Source: UBA8949 sp942493365
GTDB taxonomy: Bacteria > Bacillota > Clostridia > Saccharofermentanales > UBA5734
Direction: 5' to 3'
DNA length: 64,000 bases
NCBI GenBank assembly: GCA_942493365.1
Contig: OW818697.1
Span: 2,305,402 to 2,369,401, forward strand
The translations under genes and the position numbers were made by a program. Positions 51,089-58,785 of the stretch are shown here, one piece after another (the stretch's first letter is position 1; the number at the start of each line of letters is the position of its first letter). The notes under the pieces were generated by a model. It saw only the letters and a program-made list of their open reading frames with translations, was not told where the DNA came from and made no database searches.

Positions 51089-51724
51089 TTAGATGTCTAA
51101 CCTCTGAATGTTCTTGATTATGCTAACAACCATATCGTCTGGTAAATTACCAGGCACAGATATCCGCATGTATTTATCCATATACATAAGGTCATAATTT
51201 TTCTGCATGAGTTTTCCTTCGAACGATGCAGAGAAGTAAAAAACATTGGTTATATCACCTAAAGTCACTATTTTCCCAACCGCTTTATTTTGACTGACAA
51301 ATTCGTCAAAACCATTTTTGTCAAATGTGCGGAAAACAGTAAGTGTAACTAAAGACAAATCAGCTTCTGCGATGCCTGTTTTTGCAAAACTTGATAAGAA
51401 TTCTTTGTCACCACTTTGAAACGTATAGTATGATGCAACATAAGCTTTAGATACAGCGAATTCGCTAAACGAAATTTTGTCTGGCACCTTTGCGAACTGA
51501 TACAATGCATCTACGGTTTTGAGTTCCTGTGGGTCTGCTTCTTCATCGGTCGTAGCCTTTCGCAAATCCTTTTCCACATTAAGATCATTAATCGACTTAA
51601 ATGACAGCGGTTCATAGGCAAGTGCTACTGACTCACCTGATGTTTCCGGGTTACTGGGCATGTTGCATCCTGCTAAGAAAAACAACATTAACATAACAGT
51701 TAAATATATTAACATCCTTTTCAT
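51089..51724 (-). CDS. Uncharacterised lipoprotein
   Basis: The 211-residue product begins MKRMLIYLTVMLMLFFLAGC, a clear lipoprotein signal with lipobox LAGC, and the mature part is a single soluble domain (TVDALYQFAKVPDKISFSEF, then SGDKEFLSSFAKTGIAEADL). No family was recognised. GGAGGGG lies six bases before ATG 51724. Its base composition is clearly more AT-rich than the genes on either side, and it sits between an insertion-like inverted repeat and a truncated methyltransferase gene, so it may be foreign. Confidence 0.7.
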   Translation of the reverse strand: MKRMLIYLTVMLMLFFLAGCNMPSNPETSGESVALAYEPLSFKSINDLNVEKDLRKATTDEEADPQELKTVDALYQFAKVPDKISFSEFAVSKAYVASYYTFQSGDKEFLSSFAKTGIAEADLSLVTLTVFRTFDKNGFDEFVSQNKAVGKIVTLGDITNVFYFSASFEGKLMQKNYDLMYMDKYMRISVPGNLPDDMVVSIIKNIQRLDI

Positions 51725-51770
51725 ACATTTCCCCTCCAAATCAATGTAAATCTCTATCAAATTCTGAAAT

Positions 51771-52004
51771 GTGATGAACACACCAAATAATAATATCAGA
51801 ATCTCCCGCAATCCGATGTATATCGGCTATTTTATTTATTTTCTTGGCTGTGCAATTTTGACCCATTCGTGCATATTATTGATAATTCTATTCATTTTTC
51901 AAATTGCCGCTCATTGGCTGATTCTGGCGGAGGAAAGATGGTGTACCGAAGTTTTCGGGGAAGAATATTCACATTACATGAATAAAGTTAGGCGCTATCT
52001 CTGA
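51771..52004 (+). pseudogene. Truncated isoprenylcysteine carboxyl methyltransferase-like gene (C-terminal third)
   Basis: The 77-codon frame reads SRNPMYIGYFIYFLGCAILT, a membrane helix, then AAHWLILAEERWCTEVFGEE and YSHYMNKVRRYL. These are the C-terminal half of the ICMT/phospholipid methyltransferase family, whose SRxPMYxG and EERxxxxxFGxEYxxY motifs are plain. The first membrane helices are absent: intact relatives have about 150-200 residues. The frame opens after a TGA, with a GTG only at 51771. I treat it as a fragment left by a deletion or insertion. Confidence 0.7.
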
Positions 52005-52008
52005 AAAT

Positions 52009-53745
52009 TTACGCCGTCACGTCGTCGGCCGCCGCAGCGCGCTTTTCCAGTTCGATGGCCTCAAGTGAGACAAAGTCGATCTTGCCAACCTTGGTACGCG
52101 GCAGGTCGTCGCAGAATTCGATCTCGCGCGGCACGGCATACTGGATCATGTTTTTCTCGCAGTGCTCCATGATTTGCTGGCGCAAGGCCTCTAGATCGGT
52201 TACAGAATTATCCGGTACAACGAATAATTTGACGACTTGCATCTTGTAGGGGTGCGGGATGCCGATGGCGCAGGCCATGCGCACGCCCGGCACCGCGCTG
52301 GCCGTGTCTTCGACCTGCGAGGGGAAGACCGGGATGCCCGAGACCTTGAGAATGCGCTTCATGCGCTGTTTGAAGTGCAGATAGCCGTCGGCGTCCATGT
52401 TGCCGAAATCGCCGGTGTGAATCCAGCGGCGGCCATCGGCATGCAGGCGAATGGTTTCGTCGGTCGCCTCCGGGTCGTCAAGATAACCGAGCATCATGGT
52501 CGGGGCATTGATGCAGAATTCGCCGTCCTGACCCAGCGGCAGTTCGTCGGTGGTACCAGGGGTGACGACAACCATCAGCACGTCGGACAGCGGCAGACCG
52601 ACCGAATTGTCGCGGGCCTCGAGCTGCGGATTGACGGCGCAGACCGTGACGGTCTCGGTCAGACCGTAACCCTCGCGCAGGGTGCAATTGCCGTTGCGGC
52701 TTTTGACGAATTCGTCGAAGCGATCCTTGAGATCGGCGGTCAGGGTGTCGCCGCCGCAGAAGAGGGCCTTCAAACAGGACAGATCGGCATGCTTGAGTTT
52801 TTCGTTTTTGAGGATACCCTCGAAAAGCGTCGGTACAGCGGCGATGAAGGACGGGCGTTCTTTGACGATGACATCGGCTAACACTTCAGGTGTGAATTGC
52901 GGCACCAGGATCGAGCGCATGCCGTTGACCAGCATGGCGTGCAGACCCATGCATAGGCCAAAGCCGTGGAACAACGGCAGGATGGTGACCATCGACAAGC
53001 CGGTCGGATCGAAGTTTTCATCGTTGTCATAACCTATGATTTGCGGACCCTGCGTGGCCAGCACATTGAAGTTGTAGGACGACAGCATGATCGTCTTGGG
53101 CATGCCAGTCGTACCGCCGCTGTGCAGGTAAACGGCGCAGTCATGCGGCCCGCGTTCACGGTGGTAATCGCCGGCTTTGGCCAGGGCCATGAAGTCGTTC
53201 CACTTGATGTATTCCTGTCGGCGGGGCGTGGCGGCGATCTTGCGGCCCTTGGTGACGAAAAAGCCGACTTTGAGCCCTAGGTTGAGGTAGTTGGTGATCG
53301 AACAGACGATGGTCTTGCGAATGCGCGAGGCCTCGAGCATGGCCGTTTGTTTGGCCAGCATGGCGTCGAGAATGATCAGGTAATCGCTGCGCGTGGTGCG
53401 AATGTAGTGCAGCATTTCCTCGGCCGGCGTCAGCGGGTGCACCATGTTGCAGATGCCACCGAGACGATTGACAGCGTAGAAAAAGATGGCGGCATGCGGG
53501 ACATTGGGCAGGCAGAGGGTGGCGATGTCACCAGCCTTGAAACCCATGGTGGCCAGACAGGCCGCCGCCTGATCGATCTGCTCGAGCATGGATTTGTAGG
53601 AAATGTGGCTGCCCATGAAAGACAGCGCCGGATAATCCGGGAAGCGCCGCGCGGTGCGCGCGACCAGTTCGTACAGGGTCAGTTCGGGATAATTCATGGT
53701 GGTCTTGAACCAGGGGTCGTAGTGAGCCTGCCAGGGTTTATCCAT
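52009..53745 (-). CDS. Acyl-CoA ligase (AMP-forming)
   Basis: This is a member of the ANL adenylate-forming superfamily, most like long-chain fatty acid-CoA ligases. In the 578-residue protein the ATP loop is LHSGGTTGMPKTIMLS (~210), followed by LPLFHGFGLCMGLHAM, the core motif REGYGLTETVTVCAVN near 385, the ATP/AMP-binding WIHTGDFGNMDADGY near 465, and the lysine-bearing PRTKVGKIDFVSLE near the C terminus. Substrate cannot be read off. ATG 53745 is preferred since AGGAGG lies eight bases upstream. It follows araD by 15 bp on the same strand, an unexpected pairing. Confidence 0.9.
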   Translation of the reverse strand: MDKPWQAHYDPWFKTTMNYPELTLYELVARTARRFPDYPALSFMGSHISYKSMLEQIDQAAACLATMGFKAGDIATLCLPNVPHAAIFFYAVNRLGGICNMVHPLTPAEEMLHYIRTTRSDYLIILDAMLAKQTAMLEASRIRKTIVCSITNYLNLGLKVGFFVTKGRKIAATPRRQEYIKWNDFMALAKAGDYHRERGPHDCAVYLHSGGTTGMPKTIMLSSYNFNVLATQGPQIIGYDNDENFDPTGLSMVTILPLFHGFGLCMGLHAMLVNGMRSILVPQFTPEVLADVIVKERPSFIAAVPTLFEGILKNEKLKHADLSCLKALFCGGDTLTADLKDRFDEFVKSRNGNCTLREGYGLTETVTVCAVNPQLEARDNSVGLPLSDVLMVVVTPGTTDELPLGQDGEFCINAPTMMLGYLDDPEATDETIRLHADGRRWIHTGDFGNMDADGYLHFKQRMKRILKVSGIPVFPSQVEDTASAVPGVRMACAIGIPHPYKMQVVKLFVVPDNSVTDLEALRQQIMEHCEKNMIQYAVPREIEFCDDLPRTKVGKIDFVSLEAIELEKRAAAADDVTA

Positions 53746-53760
53746 TTTCAAATCCTCCTG

Positions 53761-54450
53761 TTACTGTCCGTAATAGGCGTTCTTGCCATGTTTGCGAAGG
53801 TAATGTTTGTCGAGCAGAACCTGGTCGAGCGACGGCAGATCGGGCGTCAGCAGTCGGGCGTGCAGGGCCATCATCGAACACTCTTCGAGCACGACGGCGT
53901 TGTGCACGGCGTCAGTCGGGCTGCTGCCCCAGGTGAAGGCTCCGTGGCAGGCGACCAGCACGCCGGGCACGGCGGCCGGATCGAGCTGACGCTGCGTGAA
54001 GGTCTCGACGATGACCCGTCCGGTGTTGAGCTCGTAATCATTGGCAATCTCGGCATCGGTCAGCTTGCGGGTGCAGGGCACGTCGCCGTAAAAGTAGTCG
54101 GCGTGGGTCGTGCCATATGCTGGCAGGTCCTGACCAGCCTGCGCCCAGGCCGTCGCCCAACGCGAGTGCGTATGAACGATGCCGCCCAGCGTCGGGAAGC
54201 GCTTGTACAGCTCGAGATGGGTGGCGGTGTCGCTGCTCGGCTTGTAGGTACCGCTGATCACCTTGCCGTCGAGATCGACGACGACCATGTGGCGCGCCTC
54301 GAGTTGCTCGTAGGGCACGCCGCTGGGCTTGATGATCATCAGGCCCTTGGCGCGGTCGATGGCGCTGACATTGCCCCAGGTGAAAACCACCAGCTGATGC
54401 TTGGGCAGGTCGAGATTGGCCTGCAGCGTTTCTTTGATCAGGTTTTCCAT
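53761..54450 (-). CDS. araD: L-ribulose-5-phosphate 4-epimerase
   Basis: This class II aldolase-family zinc enzyme interconverts L-ribulose 5-phosphate and D-xylulose 5-phosphate in pentose catabolism. The 229-residue protein has FTWGNVSAIDR near residue 24, KPSGVPYEQL, the substrate loop YKPSSDTATHLELY, the zinc ligands in GIVHTHSRWAT (~95), and the late histidine in ACHGAFTWG (~170). The tail LDKHYLRKHGKNAYYGQ matches AraD. No araA, araB or sugar transporter lies nearby, so it works with genes elsewhere. Confidence 0.94.
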   Translation of the reverse strand: MENLIKETLQANLDLPKHQLVVFTWGNVSAIDRAKGLMIIKPSGVPYEQLEARHMVVVDLDGKVISGTYKPSSDTATHLELYKRFPTLGGIVHTHSRWATAWAQAGQDLPAYGTTHADYFYGDVPCTRKLTDAEIANDYELNTGRVIVETFTQRQLDPAAVPGVLVACHGAFTWGSSPTDAVHNAVVLEECSMMALHARLLTPDLPSLDQVLLDKHYLRKHGKNAYYGQ

Positions 54451-54584
54451 ATTGACAGACTCCTTGTCGCTGATTTTATATCTATTCCATCATAATCCAG
54501 CGCAACAATTCGGACAAGCCTTATCACGGTTTTTAATGGCAATGTGCTATACTATTTTCATCTCTTTCACCATCGGAGGTCCGC

Positions 54585-55967
54585 ATGGCCAAGCTCAAAA
54601 CCAGTTTTTTCTGCAGTGAATGCGGCCACGAGGCCAGCGGCTGGCTGGGGCGCTGCCCCGGCTGCGGCGCTTGGAACACCTTGGTCGAAGAAAAGCGCCC
54701 GGCCGCCAGCAGCGCTTCGACGCCGCGCGGCCCCTGGGCGGCGACCGACGCGCCGGCCGCGCCGGTTCGTCTGGTCGATGTGCCGGCCGACACCGGCAGC
54801 CGCCTGTCAAGCGGTCTGCACGAGCTCGACCGCGTGCTGGGCGGCGGCTTTGTCCGCGGCTCGCTGGTCCTGATCGGCGGCGACCCCGGCATCGGCAAAT
54901 CCACGCTGCTGCTGCAGGTACTGGGCCAGATCGCGCCAAACCACCGCACGCTCTACATTTCGGGCGAGGAATCGCCGCAGCAGATCAAGCTGCGCGCCGA
55001 CCGCCTTGGTCTGGACGCCGGCAATGCAGCGCTGCTGGCCGCCACCGAATTCTCGGCCATCGAGGCCGTGCTACGCCGTGACAAACCCGAGCTGGCCATT
55101 GTTGATTCGATCCAGACGCTCTACGTCGAGGAACTATCCGCCGCCCCCGGCAGCGTCAGCCAGGTTCGTGAGGCCACGGCCGGCTTGCTGCGGCTGGCCA
55201 AGGGCCTGGGCATCACCATCGTACTGGTCGGTCACGTCACCAAGGACGGCGCCATCGCCGGACCGCGTGTGCTGGAACACATGGTCGACACCGTGCTTTA
55301 TTTCGAGGGCGAGCGCCACCAGAATCTGCGCATCCTGCGCGCCGTCAAAAACCGCTTCGGCGCCACTGACGAGCTGGGTGTCTTTGAAATGACCGATCGC
55401 GGCCTGCAGGAGGTCGAGAACGCCTCGCAGGCCCTGCTCGACGGCCGTCCGCTGCACGTGCCCGGCTCGGTCGTCACCGCCTGCATGGAGGGCACCCGGC
55501 CCCTGCTGATCGAAATTCAGGCGCTGCTCAACGAGTCCGCCTACGGCTCGCCCCAGCGCATGGCCCAGGGCCTCGATCGCAACCGCGTCACCATGCTGCT
55601 GGCTGTGCTCGACAAACTCTTCAAATTTGGCCTCAACAACATGGACACCTACATTAACGTCGTCGGCGGCATTCGTCTGACCGAGACCGCCACCGACCTG
55701 GCCATCGCCGGCGCGGTCATTTCCAGCCTCAAAAACAAGGCTGTCCGCGCCAACTGCCTGCTGATCGGCGAGATCGGCCTGACCGGTGAAATCCGCAGCG
55801 TGGCCCAAGCCGACCGCCGCATCATGGAAGCAGGCCGCCTCGGCTTCACCAGCTTTATCCTGCCCGGCAGTTGCCGCCAGCAACTGGCCAAAATCCGCCT
55901 GCCCGAACCCTGCGATCTCTTCTATGTCGACCGCGTCAGCGAGGCGCTCGACATTTTGTTTGACTGA
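54585..55967 (+). CDS. radA: DNA repair protein RadA
   Basis: RadA is a RecA-like ATPase that extends branch migration during recombination. The 460-residue protein has an N-terminal zinc finger (CSECGHEASGWLGRCPGCGAWN in part, four Cys present). The ATPase domain follows, with Walker A GGDPGIGKSTLLLQ near residue 105, Walker B LAIVDSIQTLY, and the RadA-specific VKNRFGATDELGVF near 250. A Lon-like C-terminal domain contains LTGEIRSVAQADRRI. GGAGG precedes ATG 54585. ispD follows 24 bp later, giving a plus-strand radA-ispD unit. Confidence 0.95.
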   Translation: MAKLKTSFFCSECGHEASGWLGRCPGCGAWNTLVEEKRPAASSASTPRGPWAATDAPAAPVRLVDVPADTGSRLSSGLHELDRVLGGGFVRGSLVLIGGDPGIGKSTLLLQVLGQIAPNHRTLYISGEESPQQIKLRADRLGLDAGNAALLAATEFSAIEAVLRRDKPELAIVDSIQTLYVEELSAAPGSVSQVREATAGLLRLAKGLGITIVLVGHVTKDGAIAGPRVLEHMVDTVLYFEGERHQNLRILRAVKNRFGATDELGVFEMTDRGLQEVENASQALLDGRPLHVPGSVVTACMEGTRPLLIEIQALLNESAYGSPQRMAQGLDRNRVTMLLAVLDKLFKFGLNNMDTYINVVGGIRLTETATDLAIAGAVISSLKNKAVRANCLLIGEIGLTGEIRSVAQADRRIMEAGRLGFTSFILPGSCRQQLAKIRLPEPCDLFYVDRVSEALDILFD

Positions 55968-55991
55968 ATGCCGCGCCAAGGAGATGCCGCC

Positions 55992-56702
55992 ATGACAACG
56001 TCTGAACAACGCCCCGTCTACGTCCTCATCCCGGCCGCCGGCACCGGCTCGCGCATGCAAGCCGACCGCAACAAGCCCTTCATCGAAATCGCTGGTGTGC
56101 CGGTCATCGTGCGCACGCTGCGCGTCCTGGCCGCCCATCCGCGCGTCACCGGCATCATTGTGGTTGCGGCTGACGGCGAAATCGACGCAATGCAGCAATT
56201 AATCTATGAATACGCGCTGCCCAAGGTTCTGGCCGTAACCGCCGGCGGCCCCACCCGCCAGCACTCGGTCATCTACGGCATCGACGCGCTGGCCGCCCAG
56301 GCACGCGATCTCGACGACAGCCTAGTGCTGGTCCACGATGGCGCGCGCTGCTTCGTCACGGCCGACGTCATCGACCGCGTCATCGTGGGCATCGAGCAAC
56401 ACCAGGCCTGCGGTGCCGCCGTCCCGGTCAAGGACACGATCAAGCGCGCCGCCCCCGACGGCCGCGTGCTCGAAACGCTCGATCGCGCTGAACTGTGGGC
56501 CATGCAGACGCCGCAGGGCGCGAACTACCCGCTCTTACGCGCCGCCTACGACCGGGCGCTGACCGATGGCTGGCAGACCACCGACGACCTGTCGGTGCTG
56601 GAGCAAGCCGGCACGGCGGTTCATCTGGTCGTTGGTGATAACCGAAATATCAAGCTGACCACGCCGGAAGACCGGCTGTTGGGGGAAAAGTTGGCGGAGT
56701 AG
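55992..56702 (+). CDS. ispD: 2-C-methyl-D-erythritol 4-phosphate cytidylyltransferase
   Basis: IspD couples CTP to methylerythritol phosphate in the MEP isoprenoid pathway. The 236-residue protein has the nucleotide-binding motif LIPAAGTGSRMQADRNKPFI at the N terminus, then GGPTRQHSVIYGIDAL, VLVHDGARCFVTADVI, and the C-terminal NRNIKLTTPEDRLLGEKL. All are family hallmarks. AAGGAG precedes ATG 55992. The pathway partner ispF lies 1.5 kb away on the opposite strand, with an AT-rich repeat-protein gene between them. Confidence 0.95.
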   Translation: MTTSEQRPVYVLIPAAGTGSRMQADRNKPFIEIAGVPVIVRTLRVLAAHPRVTGIIVVAADGEIDAMQQLIYEYALPKVLAVTAGGPTRQHSVIYGIDALAAQARDLDDSLVLVHDGARCFVTADVIDRVIVGIEQHQACGAAVPVKDTIKRAAPDGRVLETLDRAELWAMQTPQGANYPLLRAAYDRALTDGWQTTDDLSVLEQAGTAVHLVVGDNRNIKLTTPEDRLLGEKLAE

Positions 56703-56782
56703 GGGTGGGTGATAGATTAAAGCAATTCTGATTTTCATCATAATTCAAAAATTATGATGGAGAATATTATCAGTATAGTTAT

Positions 56783-57955
56783 CTACATTTTTATTGAATC
56801 ATCATTAACCTCTTTGCGTTTTGCGTTAATTTTCCGTTTGCGATATAGGATTACAACCGTTGTTAATCCTACAAAACATAATGTGCAAGTTAGAATGATT
56901 ATTAATTCTGAAGAATCATTGTTTTTCGATTCAGGAGTCAAATAATCATCCATGCTTGTTATCTTGACATCTTCAGGCTTCTCGTTCTGCAAATCGTCCT
57001 CTAATGTCTCATTGACTGTCGGTTGAGTTTCCGCAGCTGTTGAGTTCGGACTACTATTTGGTTGTGATTTGGGATTCGTCAAAACGGGCGAGTAGTTGTC
57101 TAATATCGGTATATAGTCAGCCCCGGGCGTTACATAGTTATATTCATATTCATGATATGAGGCTGTTAATACTAATTTATTTTGGTCATCAAAAAATGTG
57201 CCATCCCATCCAGTAAAGTGGTAGCCAGGGCGCTGAGGATAAGTTGGTTCATCGATAGCAACAGTATCATACTTCACATTTGATTCTTTAATAAATGTAC
57301 CATCCCAATCGTAAAAATAATACGTACACATTGCAGATTTCCATTGGGCATAAAGAACGAGGGTTTCAGTTATCTTATCACTTCCATTATAAAATAAACC
57401 AGTTCCATCCCGGGCTGAATTCCATCCAATAAATTGATAGCCGGTTTTAGCAGGTGGACTCGGCAAAATTAAAACCGACCCATACTCGGCTAAATAATAT
57501 GAGTTATCAGGATATGTACTTTGGTCGTCATAACATGACCACCATAGGTTATGAATATTGACAAGAAATGTAACCCCGTATGATTTTATTTCCCAATTTG
57601 CATATACAACCATATTATCGTTTACTGGGGCTTTGACAGGGCCATCAAAGCGCTCACCGCAGCCGCCTTCAGCAGAATACCACCCAGCAAAAATATAACC
57701 TGGTTTGGTTGGGATAGGGGGTCTAACAGTGGCTTCAAAGCTAAAACTGCAATAACGTTGCGTCTGAAGAGTTATTTGGTTTTCTGCGGTGCCATTAAAA
57801 GTACCTCCAGAGGCATCAAATGTAATATTAACATATTCTGGTGGAATAATTATGATATTCGCAGCAACCGGTATAGGTAAAGAAATGATCAAGATAATTG
57901 CAAAAACTGCTACAAGCAGAACGAAATGGCAATTCGATGAACGCCTTTTTTTCAC
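56783..57955 (-). CDS. Surface protein with InlB B-type (Listeria-Bacteroides) repeats
   Basis: The 390-residue product has a signal peptide (FVLLVAVFAIILIISLPIPVAA), then about three InlB B-like repeats recognisable by their ends: GYIFAGWYSAEGG, GYQFIGWNSARDG and GYHFTGWDGTFFD, each followed by a strand such as LVLYAQW. A Ser/Pro/Asn-rich stalk, an acidic stretch, and a C-terminal membrane helix (LIIILTCTLCFVGLTTVVIL) with a basic tail follow. It is anchored in the membrane and exposed outside. The gene is far more AT-rich than its neighbours, suggesting recent arrival. Confidence 0.85.
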   Translation of the reverse strand: MKKRRSSNCHFVLLVAVFAIILIISLPIPVAANIIIIPPEYVNITFDASGGTFNGTAENQITLQTQRYCSFSFEATVRPPIPTKPGYIFAGWYSAEGGCGERFDGPVKAPVNDNMVVYANWEIKSYGVTFLVNIHNLWWSCYDDQSTYPDNSYYLAEYGSVLILPSPPAKTGYQFIGWNSARDGTGLFYNGSDKITETLVLYAQWKSAMCTYYFYDWDGTFIKESNVKYDTVAIDEPTYPQRPGYHFTGWDGTFFDDQNKLVLTASYHEYEYNYVTPGADYIPILDNYSPVLTNPKSQPNSSPNSTAAETQPTVNETLEDDLQNEKPEDVKITSMDDYLTPESKNNDSSELIIILTCTLCFVGLTTVVILYRKRKINAKRKEVNDDSIKM

Positions 57956-58153
57956 TTTTATTCTCCAATCATATCATTTTGTTATATTTAATATACTAAA
58001 TCCAAAAATGATTGTCAATAGTATAAGATTCTTAAAATACCTCACTGCACAAAAAGGCTGACCACGCATGAAGACTGGCTGTTCAGGGAAAAGAAAAGAT
58101 GGATGAATCTCGGTTACTAACTTTGGAGAATCGCGTGATTGATCCATATTATC

Positions 58154-58204
58154 AAAAAACTCGTACAATCCAGCGTAGAAAAGTGGATCATACGAGGTTT
58201 TATA
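58154..58204. terminator. Bidirectional terminator-like hairpin
   Basis: CTCGTA-CA-ATCCA (58160-58172) mirrors TGGAT-CA-TACGAG (58184-58196), with an A-run before and TTTTA after. It lies between ispF and the repeat-protein gene and may end the ispF transcript. Apart from this and the repeat overlapping the ispF stop, I see nothing else in 57956-58255. Confidence 0.55.
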
Positions 58205-58224
58205 TTTTCATAATCCGTCTTTAA

Positions 58225-58264
58225 CTGTTCGTTGTTATCTGTTCGTTGTTCGTTTTCAGATAAC
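58225..58264. repeat. Direct and inverted repeats at the ispF stop codon
   Basis: CTGTTCGTTGTT occurs twice (58225 and 58239). GTTATCTG (58234-58241) and CAGATAAC (58257-58264) form a perfect 8-bp hairpin whose right arm includes the ispF stop. Confidence 0.55.
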
Positions 58265-58768
58265 CGCCCTTTTCGCCGTCACCATACAAAACACCTGTAC
58301 GCCCAGGCCGCGGCCAAAGGCCGTCAGGCCCTCGCCGCTGGTGGCGGTCAGGCCGATGTCGGCGGCGGTCAAGCCGGTCAGGGCGGCCAGGCTGGCCTTC
58401 ATGGCGTCGATGTGCTGGGCCAGACGCGGCTTGTCGCCTTCGACGGACAGCGAGATGTGGGTCAGCTGCCAGTCACCGAGTGTGGCCAGGGCTTCGCGCA
58501 GGTAGGCGGCGCTGTCGGTGACGCCCTCGTCGAGGCAGAGGCGGTCGGCGCGGCTGCCGAGGATGTTGACGCCCGAGACGCCCGAGATGGCGTTGGTCAG
58601 GGCGTGCAGCACGACGTCGGCGTCGCTGTTGCCGGCCAGCGGCACTTCGTTGGGGATGGCGACGCCAGCCAGCATGAGGCGGCGGCCCGGTTGGGCGGCC
58701 TCTTCCATGGCCGACAGGAAGCGGTGGCTGTCCTGCCCGATGGCGCTGCAGTATTCATAAATTTGCAT
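58256..58768 (-). CDS. ispF: 2-C-methyl-D-erythritol 2,4-cyclodiphosphate synthase, divergent
   Basis: IspF closes the cyclodiphosphate ring in the MEP pathway. The 170-residue product keeps the metal ligands Asp and His in AIGQDSHRF and the His in NSDADVVLHAL, and the C-terminal TATSGEGLTAFGRGLGV block. However, the usual HALTDALLGA is HALTNAISGV, the GDIG loop reads VNILG, and the FPDTD motif is missing. An insertion of about eight residues follows the DSH motif. It may be a working variant, a paralogue with another role, or impaired. It sits 17 bp after an acyl-CoA ligase gene. Confidence 0.78.
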   Translation of the reverse strand: MQIYEYCSAIGQDSHRFLSAMEEAAQPGRRLMLAGVAIPNEVPLAGNSDADVVLHALTNAISGVSGVNILGSRADRLCLDEGVTDSAAYLREALATLGDWQLTHISLSVEGDKPRLAQHIDAMKASLAALTGLTAADIGLTATSGEGLTAFGRGLGVQVFCMVTAKRAVI

Positions 58769-58785
58769 AGTCTACTCCTGATGCC

